This document shows, piece by piece, positions 1 through 8,453 of a stretch of 23,954 nucleotides of DNA. Position 1 is the stretch's first letter. Each line of letters opens with the position of its first letter. Source of the stretch: Spirochaetaceae bacterium (GTDB lineage Bacteria; Spirochaetota; Spirochaetia; SZUA-6; Bin103); assembly GCA_028818385.1 (NCBI GenBank), contig JAPPNY010000194.1, positions 1-23,954 of the forward strand. The letters are read 5' to 3'. The position numbers and the translations under genes were made by a program. Under the pieces are notes generated by a model, which worked only from the letters and a program-made list of their open reading frames with translations, was not told the DNA's origin and ran no database searches.

Positions 1-191
1 CCGACTGCGCGTCCGCCGCCGGCTTCATAGGGGCTGGTTTCACCGGTCGCTTACGAAATACCGGCGCAAGACTACGTATTGGATACGCATCCGACCCGTG
101 CGTCATGTAATCATTGACCAAACTGGGAAGGCACGAGCTATCCGAACCCGCCCCGCGGGGAAGGAAGCCGAGCACGCCCGGGAAGCGCAAA

Positions 192-2000
192 GTGACTGGC
201 AAGCAACCGTCGAACGACAGAGTGCTGGTCGTCGACGATCAGAAGGACATCCACGACGACTTCAAGGAGATGCTGCTGGCGCGCGCCGCGGCGGCGGACG
301 ACCTGGCCGGATCGTTCCTGGGCGGCGAAGAGCCGGACCATCATCTGCCGGAGTTCGAGTTGCTGCACGCGATGGGCGGAGAGGAGGCATGCGAGCTCGT
401 GGCGCAGGCAGCGCGCGACGAGCGTCCGATCACGGTCGCCTACATCGACATCAGGATGCCGCCCGGCATCGACGGGGTGGAAACGGTCCGCAGGATACGC
501 CATGTCGACCGGGCCATCGAGATCGTGCTGATGACCGCGTACACGGATACGTCGCTGGCGGACATCGTCCAGGACATGGAGCTGCTGCACAAACTGCCGT
601 ACATCAGGAAGCCGTTCGCGCGTGAGGAGGTACAGCAGATCACGCTGGCGCTGGTCAAGAAATGGAACCTGGAGCGGGAGCTGGAGGCGCGGCGCCGGCA
701 GTTGACTCTCACCAACCGGCGGCTGACGGCGGTGCTCGACTCCATCGGCGAGGCGATCGCCGTCAGCGACGACACGCACCGCCTGGTGTTCGCCAACCGG
801 CCCTATCAGCGCCTGATGGCCGCCACGGAAGCCGAGATGCAGGCGATGACCCTGGAGGAAGCGGACGCGCTGTGGGCCACGCGGCTGCGCAGGGTGCCGC
901 TGAAGGACAATGGCAGGGACCTCATGTCCGAAGCGGGCGGCGAGCTGGTGGAACCACTGGAGCCGGAGCCGCCGGCTGCGGGCGGCTCCGGCTCGGCGGG
1001 GCGGCTGTTTTATCGTCAGCACCGGCCCGTGCACGACGATCGGGGAGCGGTCATCGGCGACCTGTACGTGTACCGCGACCTGTCCAGCGAGGTCGAGATC
1101 GAGCAGATGAAGGCCGAGGTGCTGAGCCTGCGGGCGGCTCTGGAGACGCCATCGTCCTTCGCGGGAATTGTCGGCTCGAGCGTGCCCATGCAGCGGGTGT
1201 ACGGGCTGATGAAACGGGCGATGGATGCCGGCGTCACGGTGCTCATCCGCGGTGAGAACGGCACCGGCAAGGAGCTGGTCGCGAAGGCCCTGCACGCCAA
1301 CGGCCCCCGCCGCACGGGGCCGTTCCTGGCGGTCAACTGCGCCGCGGTGCCGGAGAGCCTGATCGAGAGCGAGCTGTTCGGGCACGAACCGGGGGCGTTC
1401 ACGGGCGCGACGCGGCGCAGAGTCGGATGCTTCGAACGCGCGCAGGGGGGGACGCTCCTGCTGGACGATATCGCCGACATGAAGCCGGAGTTGCAGGCCA
1501 GGTTGCTGCGCGTCCTGCAGGAGCGCGAGCTGCAGCGGGTGGGCGGCACGACCACGATACCGGTGGACGTACAGGTGATCGCGGCCACCAGCCGGGACCT
1601 GGAGGGGGCGATGCGAGCCGGCGAGTTCCGCGACGACCTGTACTACCGCCTGGCGGCGTTTCCGATCGAGATTCCGCCGCTGCGGGAACGGCGGGAGGAC
1701 CTGCCGCAGCTCGTCGACCACTGCCTGCGGCAGCACGCCGAGCGCCACGGCGAGCCGGTGAAGGGCGTCCACCCACGCGCGATGAGCCGACTGCTGGCGT
1801 ACGACTGGCCCGGCAACGTACGCGAGCTGCACGGCGTGATGGAGCGCGCCGCTCTGCTGGAGACCGGTGACACTATTCGCGTTGTCAGGTTGCCGGCCCA
1901 TCTGCAATCGGCGCGGCCGGAACGCGCGACCGAGCGCACCGCCGCCGAGGCGCCTCTGGCGGAGGTCGAGCGCTCGATGGACGCCGGCTCCGGCGCCTGA
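192..2000 (+). CDS. Sigma-54-type response regulator (REC-PAS-AAA+), copy 1
   Basis: This is a 602-aa two-component response regulator, read from the GTG at 192; the frame is open to an ATG at 114, but the second copy starts at the equivalent GTG. Seen: a receiver with the acidic pair near residue 15, phospho-acceptor D86 (in YIDIRMPPG) and K140 (in IRKPF). A short coiled coil and a PAS-like segment follow (about 150-310). The AAA+ sigma-54 activator domain has Walker A GENGTGKE at about 354, GAFTGA at 401-406, Walker B ending LLLDD (usually DE) and the arginine segment FRDDLYYRL. Family knowledge: GAFTGA contacts sigma-54 and ATP hydrolysis opens the promoter complex. Odd: after WPGNVREL the protein ends in a short charged tail with no Fis-type helix-turn-helix; APLAEVERSM may be its first helix. 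It ends 9 bp from the convergent kinase, its likely partner (inference). No clear promoter was seen in 1-191. Confidence 0.9.
   Translation: MTGKQPSNDRVLVVDDQKDIHDDFKEMLLARAAAADDLAGSFLGGEEPDHHLPEFELLHAMGGEEACELVAQAARDERPITVAYIDIRMPPGIDGVETVRRIRHVDRAIEIVLMTAYTDTSLADIVQDMELLHKLPYIRKPFAREEVQQITLALVKKWNLERELEARRRQLTLTNRRLTAVLDSIGEAIAVSDDTHRLVFANRPYQRLMAATEAEMQAMTLEEADALWATRLRRVPLKDNGRDLMSEAGGELVEPLEPEPPAAGGSGSAGRLFYRQHRPVHDDRGAVIGDLYVYRDLSSEVEIEQMKAEVLSLRAALETPSSFAGIVGSSVPMQRVYGLMKRAMDAGVTVLIRGENGTGKELVAKALHANGPRRTGPFLAVNCAAVPESLIESELFGHEPGAFTGATRRRVGCFERAQGGTLLLDDIADMKPELQARLLRVLQERELQRVGGTTTIPVDVQVIAATSRDLEGAMRAGEFRDDLYYRLAAFPIEIPPLRERREDLPQLVDHCLRQHAERHGEPVKGVHPRAMSRLLAYDWPGNVRELHGVMERAALLETGDTIRVVRLPAHLQSARPERATERTAAEAPLAEVERSMDAGSGA
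600..1789 (+). repeat. 1190-bp tract identical to 5991-7180
   Basis: The two regulator genes align without gaps at an offset of 5391 bp. By hand I found no difference from 600 to 1789, including synonymous sites, and the other-frame translations of the two tracts also agree. The preceding 408 bp of coding sequence carry about 30 differences and the following roughly 100 bp carry about 10. Abrupt edges around a perfect core are the pattern expected of gene conversion; assembly collapse is the main alternative. Confidence 0.92.
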
Positions 2001-2009
2001 AACGGAGGG

Positions 2010-4301
2010 TCAACCGGAAGACGGAGGCGCGGCGGCCTGCCGATCCGGCACCCCCTCGGTCGCGGCGCGGCGGAGCTTGATGCGGATTGTCGTGCCCGTA
2101 CCGTGGCCGTCACTCAACGCCCTGATGCTGCCGCCGGAGGCGATCACGAAGTTCGCCGCCGAATGCAGCCCTAGTCCGCTGCCGCTCTCCTTGGTAGTGT
2201 AGCCGGCGCTGAATACGAGCCGGTGGCGCTGCTCCCCGATCCCGATCCCGTTGTCGATCACGTCGAGCACGAGGTACTCTGCCTCCAGGTAGCAGGCGAT
2301 GCGGATGCGGGGCGGGTCCCGCGGCGCGGAGCCGTCGCCGGCCGCGGCCAGCGCGTCGATCGCCTCGATGGCGTTCTTCAGCAGGTTGACCAGCATCTGG
2401 TGGAATCGGCTCTCATGGATCCAGATTTCGCGGGGGGCGCCAGTACAGTCGACTTCGACCTTTATGCCGCGTGAGGTACATGAGTCGGCCAGCACCTTGG
2501 CGGCATCGGCGATCGACTGCCGCAGGTTGATGAGCTTGCGCTCCATGCTCCGGCCGTCGAACGACATCTGCGTTCTGATGAGATCGACGATGTGCGTCAC
2601 GCGGCCGCGCACGCGCTCGACGGTGTCCGTCAGCCGCCGATTCCAGGCCTCGAAGTCGGCGGCGAGCGCGACGATGAACGGCAGCACCCGCTGCCCCTGC
2701 GGGTCGTTCCGCACGTATGCCGGCCAGTCGTCCCGGTGCTGCTCCACGGCGTCGGCAAGGGCACGGAAGCGGCGCAACTCCCGATTCCGCGCCAATTCGT
2801 GCTGGATGGTCCCGACTCCGATCGCGACGCTGTTGATGGCGTTGCCGATGTTGTGGACGATCGTGTCGAGCACATCCAGCCGCCCCTGGGCGAACGCCTG
2901 CAGCAGCGCTTGGTGGGCGCGGACGTGCTCGGTCACGTCGCGGATCACGACGACTCCACCGTTCAGCGTGCCCGCACTGTCGCGCAGGGGCCGGCCGCTG
3001 ACGCTGACGAAGACGCCGTGCGGCACGCGCGGATTGCGGACGAAGAACTGCTCCTCGTCCGACGGCTCGCCGCGCGTCGCACGCGTGAGCGGCAGGCCAT
3101 CTGCCGGTACCGGGGTCGCCTGGTCGGGATAATACACGCCATACCGCTCGGCCCGCTGCTCCGGGGGAACATCGGTTGCGCCCAGACCCAGAATGCGTGC
3201 CGCGCTCGGATTGAACAGGGCGAGCGTGCCGGCTGCGTCGGCGGTCACCACGCCGTCGCTGGTGCTGTCGAGCACCGTCTGCAGAGCCCGGTGCTGCTCT
3301 TCGGCGCGGCGGGCCGTGTCCTTCAGCTTCCACTGGGTATCCTTGAGCCGGGTGATGTCGCGGAACACCGTCACGCCGCCGCGCACCGCGCCGGCCGAAT
3401 CCTTCAGCGGGCGGGCGCTGGTGCTCAGCAGCACGCCCCGCGGACGCTTGTCGTTGCGAACGAACACGTCGAACAGGTCGATCGACTCGCCCCGCAGCGC
3501 GCGCACGAGCGGCAGCCGGTCCGGCGGAATCGGCGTCTTCCGATCGGGATAGTACAGGCCGTAGACCCGCGCACGCCGCGCGAAGTCGGCGTCCGGTTCG
3601 GACTTGCCGACCAGGCGCTCCATGGCGGGATTGGTCATCATGTACCGGCCGTCGCGATCGGCCACGATCAGGCCCTCGCCCATGCTGTTCACCACCGTGT
3701 TGAGCAGCGCGGTCTGACTCCTGAAGTCCTCCACCTGCGTGCGCAACGCGGCCTCCGTCTTCTCCGCGCGATCCTGAAGCGTTGCGATGCGACGCCTGAG
3801 CGCGCCGCGTTCGCGGACGAGCTTCCGCGCGCGCTCGGCGAACTCGGTTTCGCGGCGGTGCTGCGCCAGGGCGGCGTCGATGGTGGCACGCAGGTGCCAC
3901 GGCGAGACCGGATTCGCCACGTAGCCGGCCGGTTCGGCCATCCGGGCGGCGCGCGCCACGCGCGCCGGCAGTTCGCCGTCGCACACGTAGATCACGGGAA
4001 TGCCGAACCGGCGGCGCAGCCGCCGGGCGGCGGCGACGCCGGAAACTTCGCCGTCGAGCGCCGGATCGATCAGCGCGAGATCGGGTCGCGGTTCATCGCT
4101 GTCCGCCATCGCCTCCACCGCGGCGACGGCCTCGCGGCCCGAGCGCGTCGCGGCGCAGACCGCATAGCCCAGGTTCGCAAGCAGCGCGTGCAACCCGGCG
4201 ACCTCGGGGTCGGCCCCCGCGATCAGCATGCGGGGACCGGCAGCATCCATCACGCCGGGCGAACATACGCGCCGCGCGCGGGCAGCGGCAACAGTAGGCA
4301 C
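2010..4301 (-). CDS. Hybrid PAS sensor histidine kinase
   Basis: This 763-aa cytoplasmic kinase has no membrane segment. Seen in order: an N-terminal receiver-like domain (about 23-145, D79 in LIDPALDG), a coiled coil (about 147-195), two similar PAS domains (about 196-317 and 338-458) that look like an internal duplication, a dimerisation helix with H483 in IVHNIGNAINS, and a HATPase domain with N box NLLKNAIEAID, G1 DVIDNGIGI and G2 GSGLGLHSA. The receiver has Asn (YVANPVSP) where the conserved Lys of KPF is expected, so its phosphorylation may be altered. The GTG start at 4301 has no clear ribosome site; the ATG at 4250, just before the receiver, is an alternative. It converges on regulator copy 1 (ends 2000), and pairing of HNIGN-type kinases with this regulator type suggests a cognate pair (inference). 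It could also signal to copy 2. Confidence 0.88.
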   Translation of the reverse strand: MPTVAAARARRVCSPGVMDAAGPRMLIAGADPEVAGLHALLANLGYAVCAATRSGREAVAAVEAMADSDEPRPDLALIDPALDGEVSGVAAARRLRRRFGIPVIYVCDGELPARVARAARMAEPAGYVANPVSPWHLRATIDAALAQHRRETEFAERARKLVRERGALRRRIATLQDRAEKTEAALRTQVEDFRSQTALLNTVVNSMGEGLIVADRDGRYMMTNPAMERLVGKSEPDADFARRARVYGLYYPDRKTPIPPDRLPLVRALRGESIDLFDVFVRNDKRPRGVLLSTSARPLKDSAGAVRGGVTVFRDITRLKDTQWKLKDTARRAEEQHRALQTVLDSTSDGVVTADAAGTLALFNPSAARILGLGATDVPPEQRAERYGVYYPDQATPVPADGLPLTRATRGEPSDEEQFFVRNPRVPHGVFVSVSGRPLRDSAGTLNGGVVVIRDVTEHVRAHQALLQAFAQGRLDVLDTIVHNIGNAINSVAIGVGTIQHELARNRELRRFRALADAVEQHRDDWPAYVRNDPQGQRVLPFIVALAADFEAWNRRLTDTVERVRGRVTHIVDLIRTQMSFDGRSMERKLINLRQSIADAAKVLADSCTSRGIKVEVDCTGAPREIWIHESRFHQMLVNLLKNAIEAIDALAAAGDGSAPRDPPRIRIACYLEAEYLVLDVIDNGIGIGEQRHRLVFSAGYTTKESGSGLGLHSAANFVIASGGSIRALSDGHGTGTTIRIKLRRAATEGVPDRQAAAPPSSG

Positions 4302-4318
4302 ATCTGGACGATGGAAAG

Positions 4319-4363
4319 ACTACCCGAATACTCTAAGAAGATTTATTCTCATTATTATACATG
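4319..4363. promoter_or_regulatory. AT-rich divergent promoter region
   Basis: The 76-bp gap between the divergent kinase and LytTR genes contains an AT-rich block that stands out from its GC-rich surroundings. On the minus strand it holds a perfect TATAAT (4354-4359), pointing toward the kinase. On the plus strand TTATAC and TATTCT resemble -10 boxes for the LytTR gene. I could not identify a convincing -35 for either direction, so this is a likely divergent promoter rather than a mapped one. Confidence 0.45.
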
Positions 4364-4377
4364 GCGCGCCGTAGGGA

Positions 4378-5265
4378 ATGATGGGGAAAGAGAGCTTGGC
4401 TACCGGGCGCGGACTGTGGCGTGGTGCGTACCGAGAGCTGCTGAGACCTCGGACGGTCGCCGTCGCGCTCGCCAGCGTCACCCTGTTCACGGTGGCGATG
4501 ACCATCTTCGGCCCGCTCGGCACGTCGACCCTCGAGCCGCTCCCCCGGTTCGCGTACTGGGCACTGTGTGCCGGCATCACGTTTCCGCTCTGTTACGCCG
4601 TGGCCGCCGTGGTGCTCTACCTGACGAGGCTCGCATCGCTCATCGAGATCGTGCCGGCGGCCGCGGCGGCGGTGCTGTTCGAGGGCCTCGTCTGCACGGC
4701 GGTCGTGCTGGCTGCCGACAGCCAGTTTCTCCCGGCACGCACACCGCCGCTGAACCGGGCGCACACCTATCTGACCGTGACGATCGTGGTAGCCGTGTGC
4801 ACCTTCTTCACCCACTACGTCGTCTTCCAGCGGATTCTCCACAACCGCGCGCTCAGCGCGCGCGGCAATGCGGGCCCGGTCCGCCCGCAGGGCGACGCTG
4901 CCGCACAGCTCACCCCACAACAGGCACGGTTCCACGACCGCCTGTCCCCAACGGTGAGCCGCGACGTCGTCTGTCTGAGGATGGACGACCACTACGTCAA
5001 CGTGTACACCACCGGCGGCTCCTGCCTCGTCCTGATGCGCTTCGCGGACGCCGTCGCCGATCTCGGTGCCCTCGGGATGCAGGTGCACCGTTCCTACTGG
5101 GTTGCCCATCGCCACATGCTCACCACGGTACGGCGCGACGGGCGCACGATGCTGCGCGTCACGGGCGGCCAGAACGTGCCGATCAGCCGCCCGTACCTTG
5201 CCGCCGTGCGCGAGGCCCTGCGCGCGCAGCCGTCCCCGCCTGCCCCTGGGGAACGGAATGCGTGA
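4378..5265 (+). CDS. Membrane-anchored LytTR DNA-binding regulator
   Basis: This 295-aa regulator has four predicted transmembrane segments in its N-terminal half (about residues 28-47, 58-82, 92-112 and 128-148). A short linker leads to a C-terminal LytTR domain (about 190-290). Seen LytTR hallmarks are VVCLRMDDHYVNVYT, a central LVLMRFADAVADL and VHRSYWVAHRHM. Known of the family: LytTR domains bind DNA through beta strands, and the membrane-fused version is thought to couple a membrane signal directly to transcription without a receiver. The start is the first of two adjacent ATGs (4378 or 4381). It diverges from the histidine kinase across an AT-rich promoter block. No target site could be recognised. 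Confidence 0.88.
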   Translation: MMGKESLATGRGLWRGAYRELLRPRTVAVALASVTLFTVAMTIFGPLGTSTLEPLPRFAYWALCAGITFPLCYAVAAVVLYLTRLASLIEIVPAAAAAVLFEGLVCTAVVLAADSQFLPARTPPLNRAHTYLTVTIVVAVCTFFTHYVVFQRILHNRALSARGNAGPVRPQGDAAAQLTPQQARFHDRLSPTVSRDVVCLRMDDHYVNVYTTGGSCLVLMRFADAVADLGALGMQVHRSYWVAHRHMLTTVRRDGRTMLRVTGGQNVPISRPYLAAVREALRAQPSPPAPGERNA

Positions 5266-5319
5266 ACGGCGAGGCACTCCCCCGAATTCTCGCCGATCCG
5301 TCGGCGCCGAGCGCGACGG

Positions 5320-5440
5320 CGTCCACGTCGCGGTCTCGACGGCATCGAGCTGATGGAGCGCGTCCCGAGCTCGCCGACCTGCTCGTGGTCTTCATCTCCG
5401 GGTACGGACGTGACGAGACCATCGCCCGGGCGCTGGAGAG
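5320..5440 (+). pseudogene. Frameshifted receiver-domain relic
   Basis: The 317 bp between the LytTR gene and regulator copy 2 has no intact gene but carries receiver-domain remains. One frame reads LDGIELMERVP (about 5334-5366). The next frame continues ELADLLVVFISGYGRDETIARALE (in two parts: ELADLLVVFI then SGYGRDETIARALE) to about 5438. Restoring one missing G near 5367 would join them into the D-x-G...SGYG core of a response regulator. The phospho-acceptor strand upstream and the KPF strand downstream are absent. The frame then runs through unrelated sequence to a stop at 5511. It may be what remains of a third regulator or a kinase-fused receiver. Confidence 0.6.
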
Positions 5441-5582
5441 ACAGCGTGCCCAGGAACAGGCTCTTGGCGAACCACGGCAGGCGCGACAGGAAGATACAAT
5501 GACATTATGATTCGGTTACGCCTCGGTTACGCCATGGACGTGCGGGCCCAGCAGCCAGGGCGTAACGCGATCGGGAAGCGAA

Positions 5583-7352
5583 GTGAAACGCAAGCAACCG
5601 GCGAACGCCAGGGTGCTGATCGTCGACGATCAGCGAGACATCCACGACGACTTCGAGGAGATGCTGCTGGCGCGCGCCGCGGCGGCGGACGACCTGGCGG
5701 CATCGTTCCTGGGCGCCGAAGAGCCGGACCATCATCTGCCGGAGTTCGAATTGCTGCACGCGATGGGCGGAGAGGAGGCATGCGAGCTCGTGGCGCGGGC
5801 AGCGCGCGACGAGCGTCCGATCGCGGTCGCCTACATCGACATCAGGATGCCGCCCGGCATCGACGGGGTGACCGCCGTCCGCAGGATACGGCGCGTCGAC
5901 CGGGCCATCGAGATCGTGCTGATGACCGCGTATACGGAGACGTCGCTGGCGGACATCGTCCAGGACATGGAGCTGCTGCACAAGCTGCTCTACATCAGGA
6001 AGCCGTTCGCGCGTGAGGAGGTACAGCAGATCACGCTGGCGCTGGTCAAGAAATGGAACCTGGAGCGGGAGCTGGAGGCGCGGCGCCGGCAGTTGACTCT
6101 CACCAACCGGCGGCTGACGGCGGTGCTCGACTCCATCGGCGAGGCGATCGCCGTCAGCGACGACACGCACCGCCTGGTGTTCGCCAACCGGCCCTATCAG
6201 CGCCTGATGGCCGCCACGGAAGCCGAGATGCAGGCGATGACCCTGGAGGAAGCGGACGCGCTGTGGGCCACGCGGCTGCGCAGGGTGCCGCTGAAGGACA
6301 ATGGCAGGGACCTCATGTCCGAAGCGGGCGGCGAGCTGGTGGAACCACTGGAGCCGGAGCCGCCGGCTGCGGGCGGCTCCGGCTCGGCGGGGCGGCTGTT
6401 TTATCGTCAGCACCGGCCCGTGCACGACGATCGGGGAGCGGTCATCGGCGACCTGTACGTGTACCGCGACCTGTCCAGCGAGGTCGAGATCGAGCAGATG
6501 AAGGCCGAGGTGCTGAGCCTGCGGGCGGCTCTGGAGACGCCATCGTCCTTCGCGGGAATTGTCGGCTCGAGCGTGCCCATGCAGCGGGTGTACGGGCTGA
6601 TGAAACGGGCGATGGATGCCGGCGTCACGGTGCTCATCCGCGGTGAGAACGGCACCGGCAAGGAGCTGGTCGCGAAGGCCCTGCACGCCAACGGCCCCCG
6701 CCGCACGGGGCCGTTCCTGGCGGTCAACTGCGCCGCGGTGCCGGAGAGCCTGATCGAGAGCGAGCTGTTCGGGCACGAACCGGGGGCGTTCACGGGCGCG
6801 ACGCGGCGCAGAGTCGGATGCTTCGAACGCGCGCAGGGGGGGACGCTCCTGCTGGACGATATCGCCGACATGAAGCCGGAGTTGCAGGCCAGGTTGCTGC
6901 GCGTCCTGCAGGAGCGCGAGCTGCAGCGGGTGGGCGGCACGACCACGATACCGGTGGACGTACAGGTGATCGCGGCCACCAGCCGGGACCTGGAGGGGGC
7001 GATGCGAGCCGGCGAGTTCCGCGACGACCTGTACTACCGCCTGGCGGCGTTTCCGATCGAGATTCCGCCGCTGCGGGAACGGCGGGAGGACCTGCCGCAG
7101 CTCGTCGACCACTGCCTGCGGCAGCACGCCGAGCGCCACGGCGAGCCGGTGAAGGGCGTCCACCCACGCGCGATGAGCCGGTTGCTGGCGTACGACTGGC
7201 CCGGTAACGTACGCGAGCTGCACGGCGTGATGGAGCGCGCCGCACTGCTGGAGACCGGTGACACCATTGGGGTCTTCAGGTTGCCGGCTCATCTGCTGAA
7301 GAAGCACGGGCAGACCGCCGACGCTGACGGCGACGCCGGCTCCGACGACTGA
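5583..7352 (+). CDS. Sigma-54-type response regulator (REC-PAS-AAA+), copy 2
   Basis: This 589-aa paralogue starts at a GTG at 5583, gaplessly equivalent to the copy 1 start. It has the same receiver, PAS and AAA+ order, with phospho-acceptor D86, Walker A GENGTGKE and GAFTGA. From about residue 137 to 533 it is identical to copy 1. The receiver differs at about 16 residues (for example D9A, V13I, K18R, K25E, E96T and H103R, P139L in local numbering), so partner or dimer specificity may have changed while the ATPase stayed the same. It ends in an unrelated short tail (LKKHGQTADADGDAGSDD) and also lacks a Fis-type helix-turn-helix. Both copies may therefore activate sigma-54 without site-specific DNA binding, or need a partner for it (inference). 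No -24/-12 site was recognised upstream. Confidence 0.9.
   Translation: MKRKQPANARVLIVDDQRDIHDDFEEMLLARAAAADDLAASFLGAEEPDHHLPEFELLHAMGGEEACELVARAARDERPIAVAYIDIRMPPGIDGVTAVRRIRRVDRAIEIVLMTAYTETSLADIVQDMELLHKLLYIRKPFAREEVQQITLALVKKWNLERELEARRRQLTLTNRRLTAVLDSIGEAIAVSDDTHRLVFANRPYQRLMAATEAEMQAMTLEEADALWATRLRRVPLKDNGRDLMSEAGGELVEPLEPEPPAAGGSGSAGRLFYRQHRPVHDDRGAVIGDLYVYRDLSSEVEIEQMKAEVLSLRAALETPSSFAGIVGSSVPMQRVYGLMKRAMDAGVTVLIRGENGTGKELVAKALHANGPRRTGPFLAVNCAAVPESLIESELFGHEPGAFTGATRRRVGCFERAQGGTLLLDDIADMKPELQARLLRVLQERELQRVGGTTTIPVDVQVIAATSRDLEGAMRAGEFRDDLYYRLAAFPIEIPPLRERREDLPQLVDHCLRQHAERHGEPVKGVHPRAMSRLLAYDWPGNVRELHGVMERAALLETGDTIGVFRLPAHLLKKHGQTADADGDAGSDD
5991..7180 (+). repeat. 1190-bp tract identical to 600-1789
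   Basis: This is the second copy of the perfectly matching direct repeat inside the two regulator genes. Its edges are marked by two mismatches just before 5991 (5989-5990) and two just after 7180 (7181-7182). The two copies lie about 5.4 kb apart in the same orientation, so recombination between them could delete or duplicate the kinase and LytTR genes. Confidence 0.92.
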
Positions 7353-7445
7353 GGGCACCCCAGTGGTCGTCGACGATCTTTGCATCGTAACGTCGCGTGT
7401 CACCCGTTCGGCTGAGCCCAAGCTGGTCGCGACGAGCTCGGGTAG

Positions 7446-8453
7446 GTGAGCGCCTCCGCACCGCCGCCGGTGTCCTGGCGCTTCCCGCGCACGGATCCGA
7501 TCCTGGCGTGCGGGCTGGGCGGAGATGCCGACGCCCGCCGTGCCTCGAGTCCGCACGTGCTGAAGGTCGGCGACGATTACCACATGTACTACTGGGGCAC
7601 CGGCGCGGACGGCTACCATCGGATCTGTTGGGCGGTCGCCCCGACGGCCGAACCGCATGAGTGGCGCTTCTCCGGATCGGTCCTGGAGCGCCAGGCCGAC
7701 ACCGCCTACAACGCGGTGGGGCCGAGCTTTCCGTTCGTGGTGTCGCGCGGCGACGGGCCGTGGCTGATGTACTACGTGGCGTGGGGGACGCCCAGAGACG
7801 ACGGCAAGCTGGCCAACACGACCGGTCTGGCCCTCAGCGAGGATCGCGGCCGCACCTGGCGGCACGCCGGCGAGTCGCCGGTGCTGGCGCTGGACCGCCC
7901 GTGGGACCACGAGGGCACCGGCAGCGTGTGCGTGCTCGCCGACGGCGGCGTCTTCCGCATGTACTACACCGCCCTGGGTGACTACTCGCCCAAGCCGGCG
8001 GGTGTGCGGACCGGTCATGGCGACGTAATTCCGCACATCGGCGTGGCCTACGCCGAATCGACCGATGGCATCCGCTGGACCAAGCCGCTGGACGGCCTGA
8101 TGGTGAGTCCCCGCGGATTCGCCACGGAGCCGTTCGAATACATCGCCTCCAAGCCGTTCGTGCTGCGCCGCGACGGCGGCTGGACGATGTGGGTCAACAC
8201 CTTCGGCACGGCATATCGCGTGCGAAGCCTGGTCAGCGACGACGGCGTGAACTGGACCTGGACGGCCTCCGGACCCGACGGCGACCTGGGCGTGGGCGCC
8301 GCCGGCAGCTTCGACGACCACCAGCGCTCGTACGCGGCGGTGGTCGCGCATAAGGGCGGGCTGCGCTGCTGGTACACGGGCAACGGCTTCGGGCAGACCG
8401 GCATCGGCTACGCCACGACCGTTCAGGGCGGGGGAGGCGTCCTCTCGGCATAG
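7446..8453 (+). CDS. Beta-propeller glycosidase-like protein (GH43/GH130/GH32 type)
   Basis: This 335-aa protein, from a GTG at 7446, has the repeated blade pattern of five-bladed beta-propeller glycosidases. Seen: SPHVLKVGDDYHMYYWG, WLMYYVAWGTPRDD, LALSEDRGRTW, GGVFRMYYTALGDY, VAYAESTDGIRWTKP and LRCWYTGNGFG, with the SxDGxxW motif recurring. These families act on or phosphorolyse plant, microbial or mannoside glycans, but the catalytic acids cannot be assigned with confidence, so the substrate is unknown. No signal peptide is visible, suggesting a cytoplasmic protein. The ribosome site is weak (GGTAG). The last ten or so codons overlap, on the opposite strand, the end of an M1 aminopeptidase relic, so the present 3' end may have formed at a rearrangement junction. 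An oxidoreductase gene follows. Confidence 0.8.
   Translation: MSASAPPPVSWRFPRTDPILACGLGGDADARRASSPHVLKVGDDYHMYYWGTGADGYHRICWAVAPTAEPHEWRFSGSVLERQADTAYNAVGPSFPFVVSRGDGPWLMYYVAWGTPRDDGKLANTTGLALSEDRGRTWRHAGESPVLALDRPWDHEGTGSVCVLADGGVFRMYYTALGDYSPKPAGVRTGHGDVIPHIGVAYAESTDGIRWTKPLDGLMVSPRGFATEPFEYIASKPFVLRRDGGWTMWVNTFGTAYRVRSLVSDDGVNWTWTASGPDGDLGVGAAGSFDDHQRSYAAVVAHKGGLRCWYTGNGFGQTGIGYATTVQGGGGVLSA

Noticed and set aside
1..191. Possible sigma-54 -24/-12 promoter (TGG...GC) near 35-52
   Set aside because: The spacing between the GG and GC elements is off by one base and the rest does not fit the consensus.
2592..5510. 972-codon plus-strand open frame across the kinase and LytTR genes
   Set aside because: It is antisense to a kinase with clear domains and out of frame with a clear LytTR protein; no domain of its own was seen.
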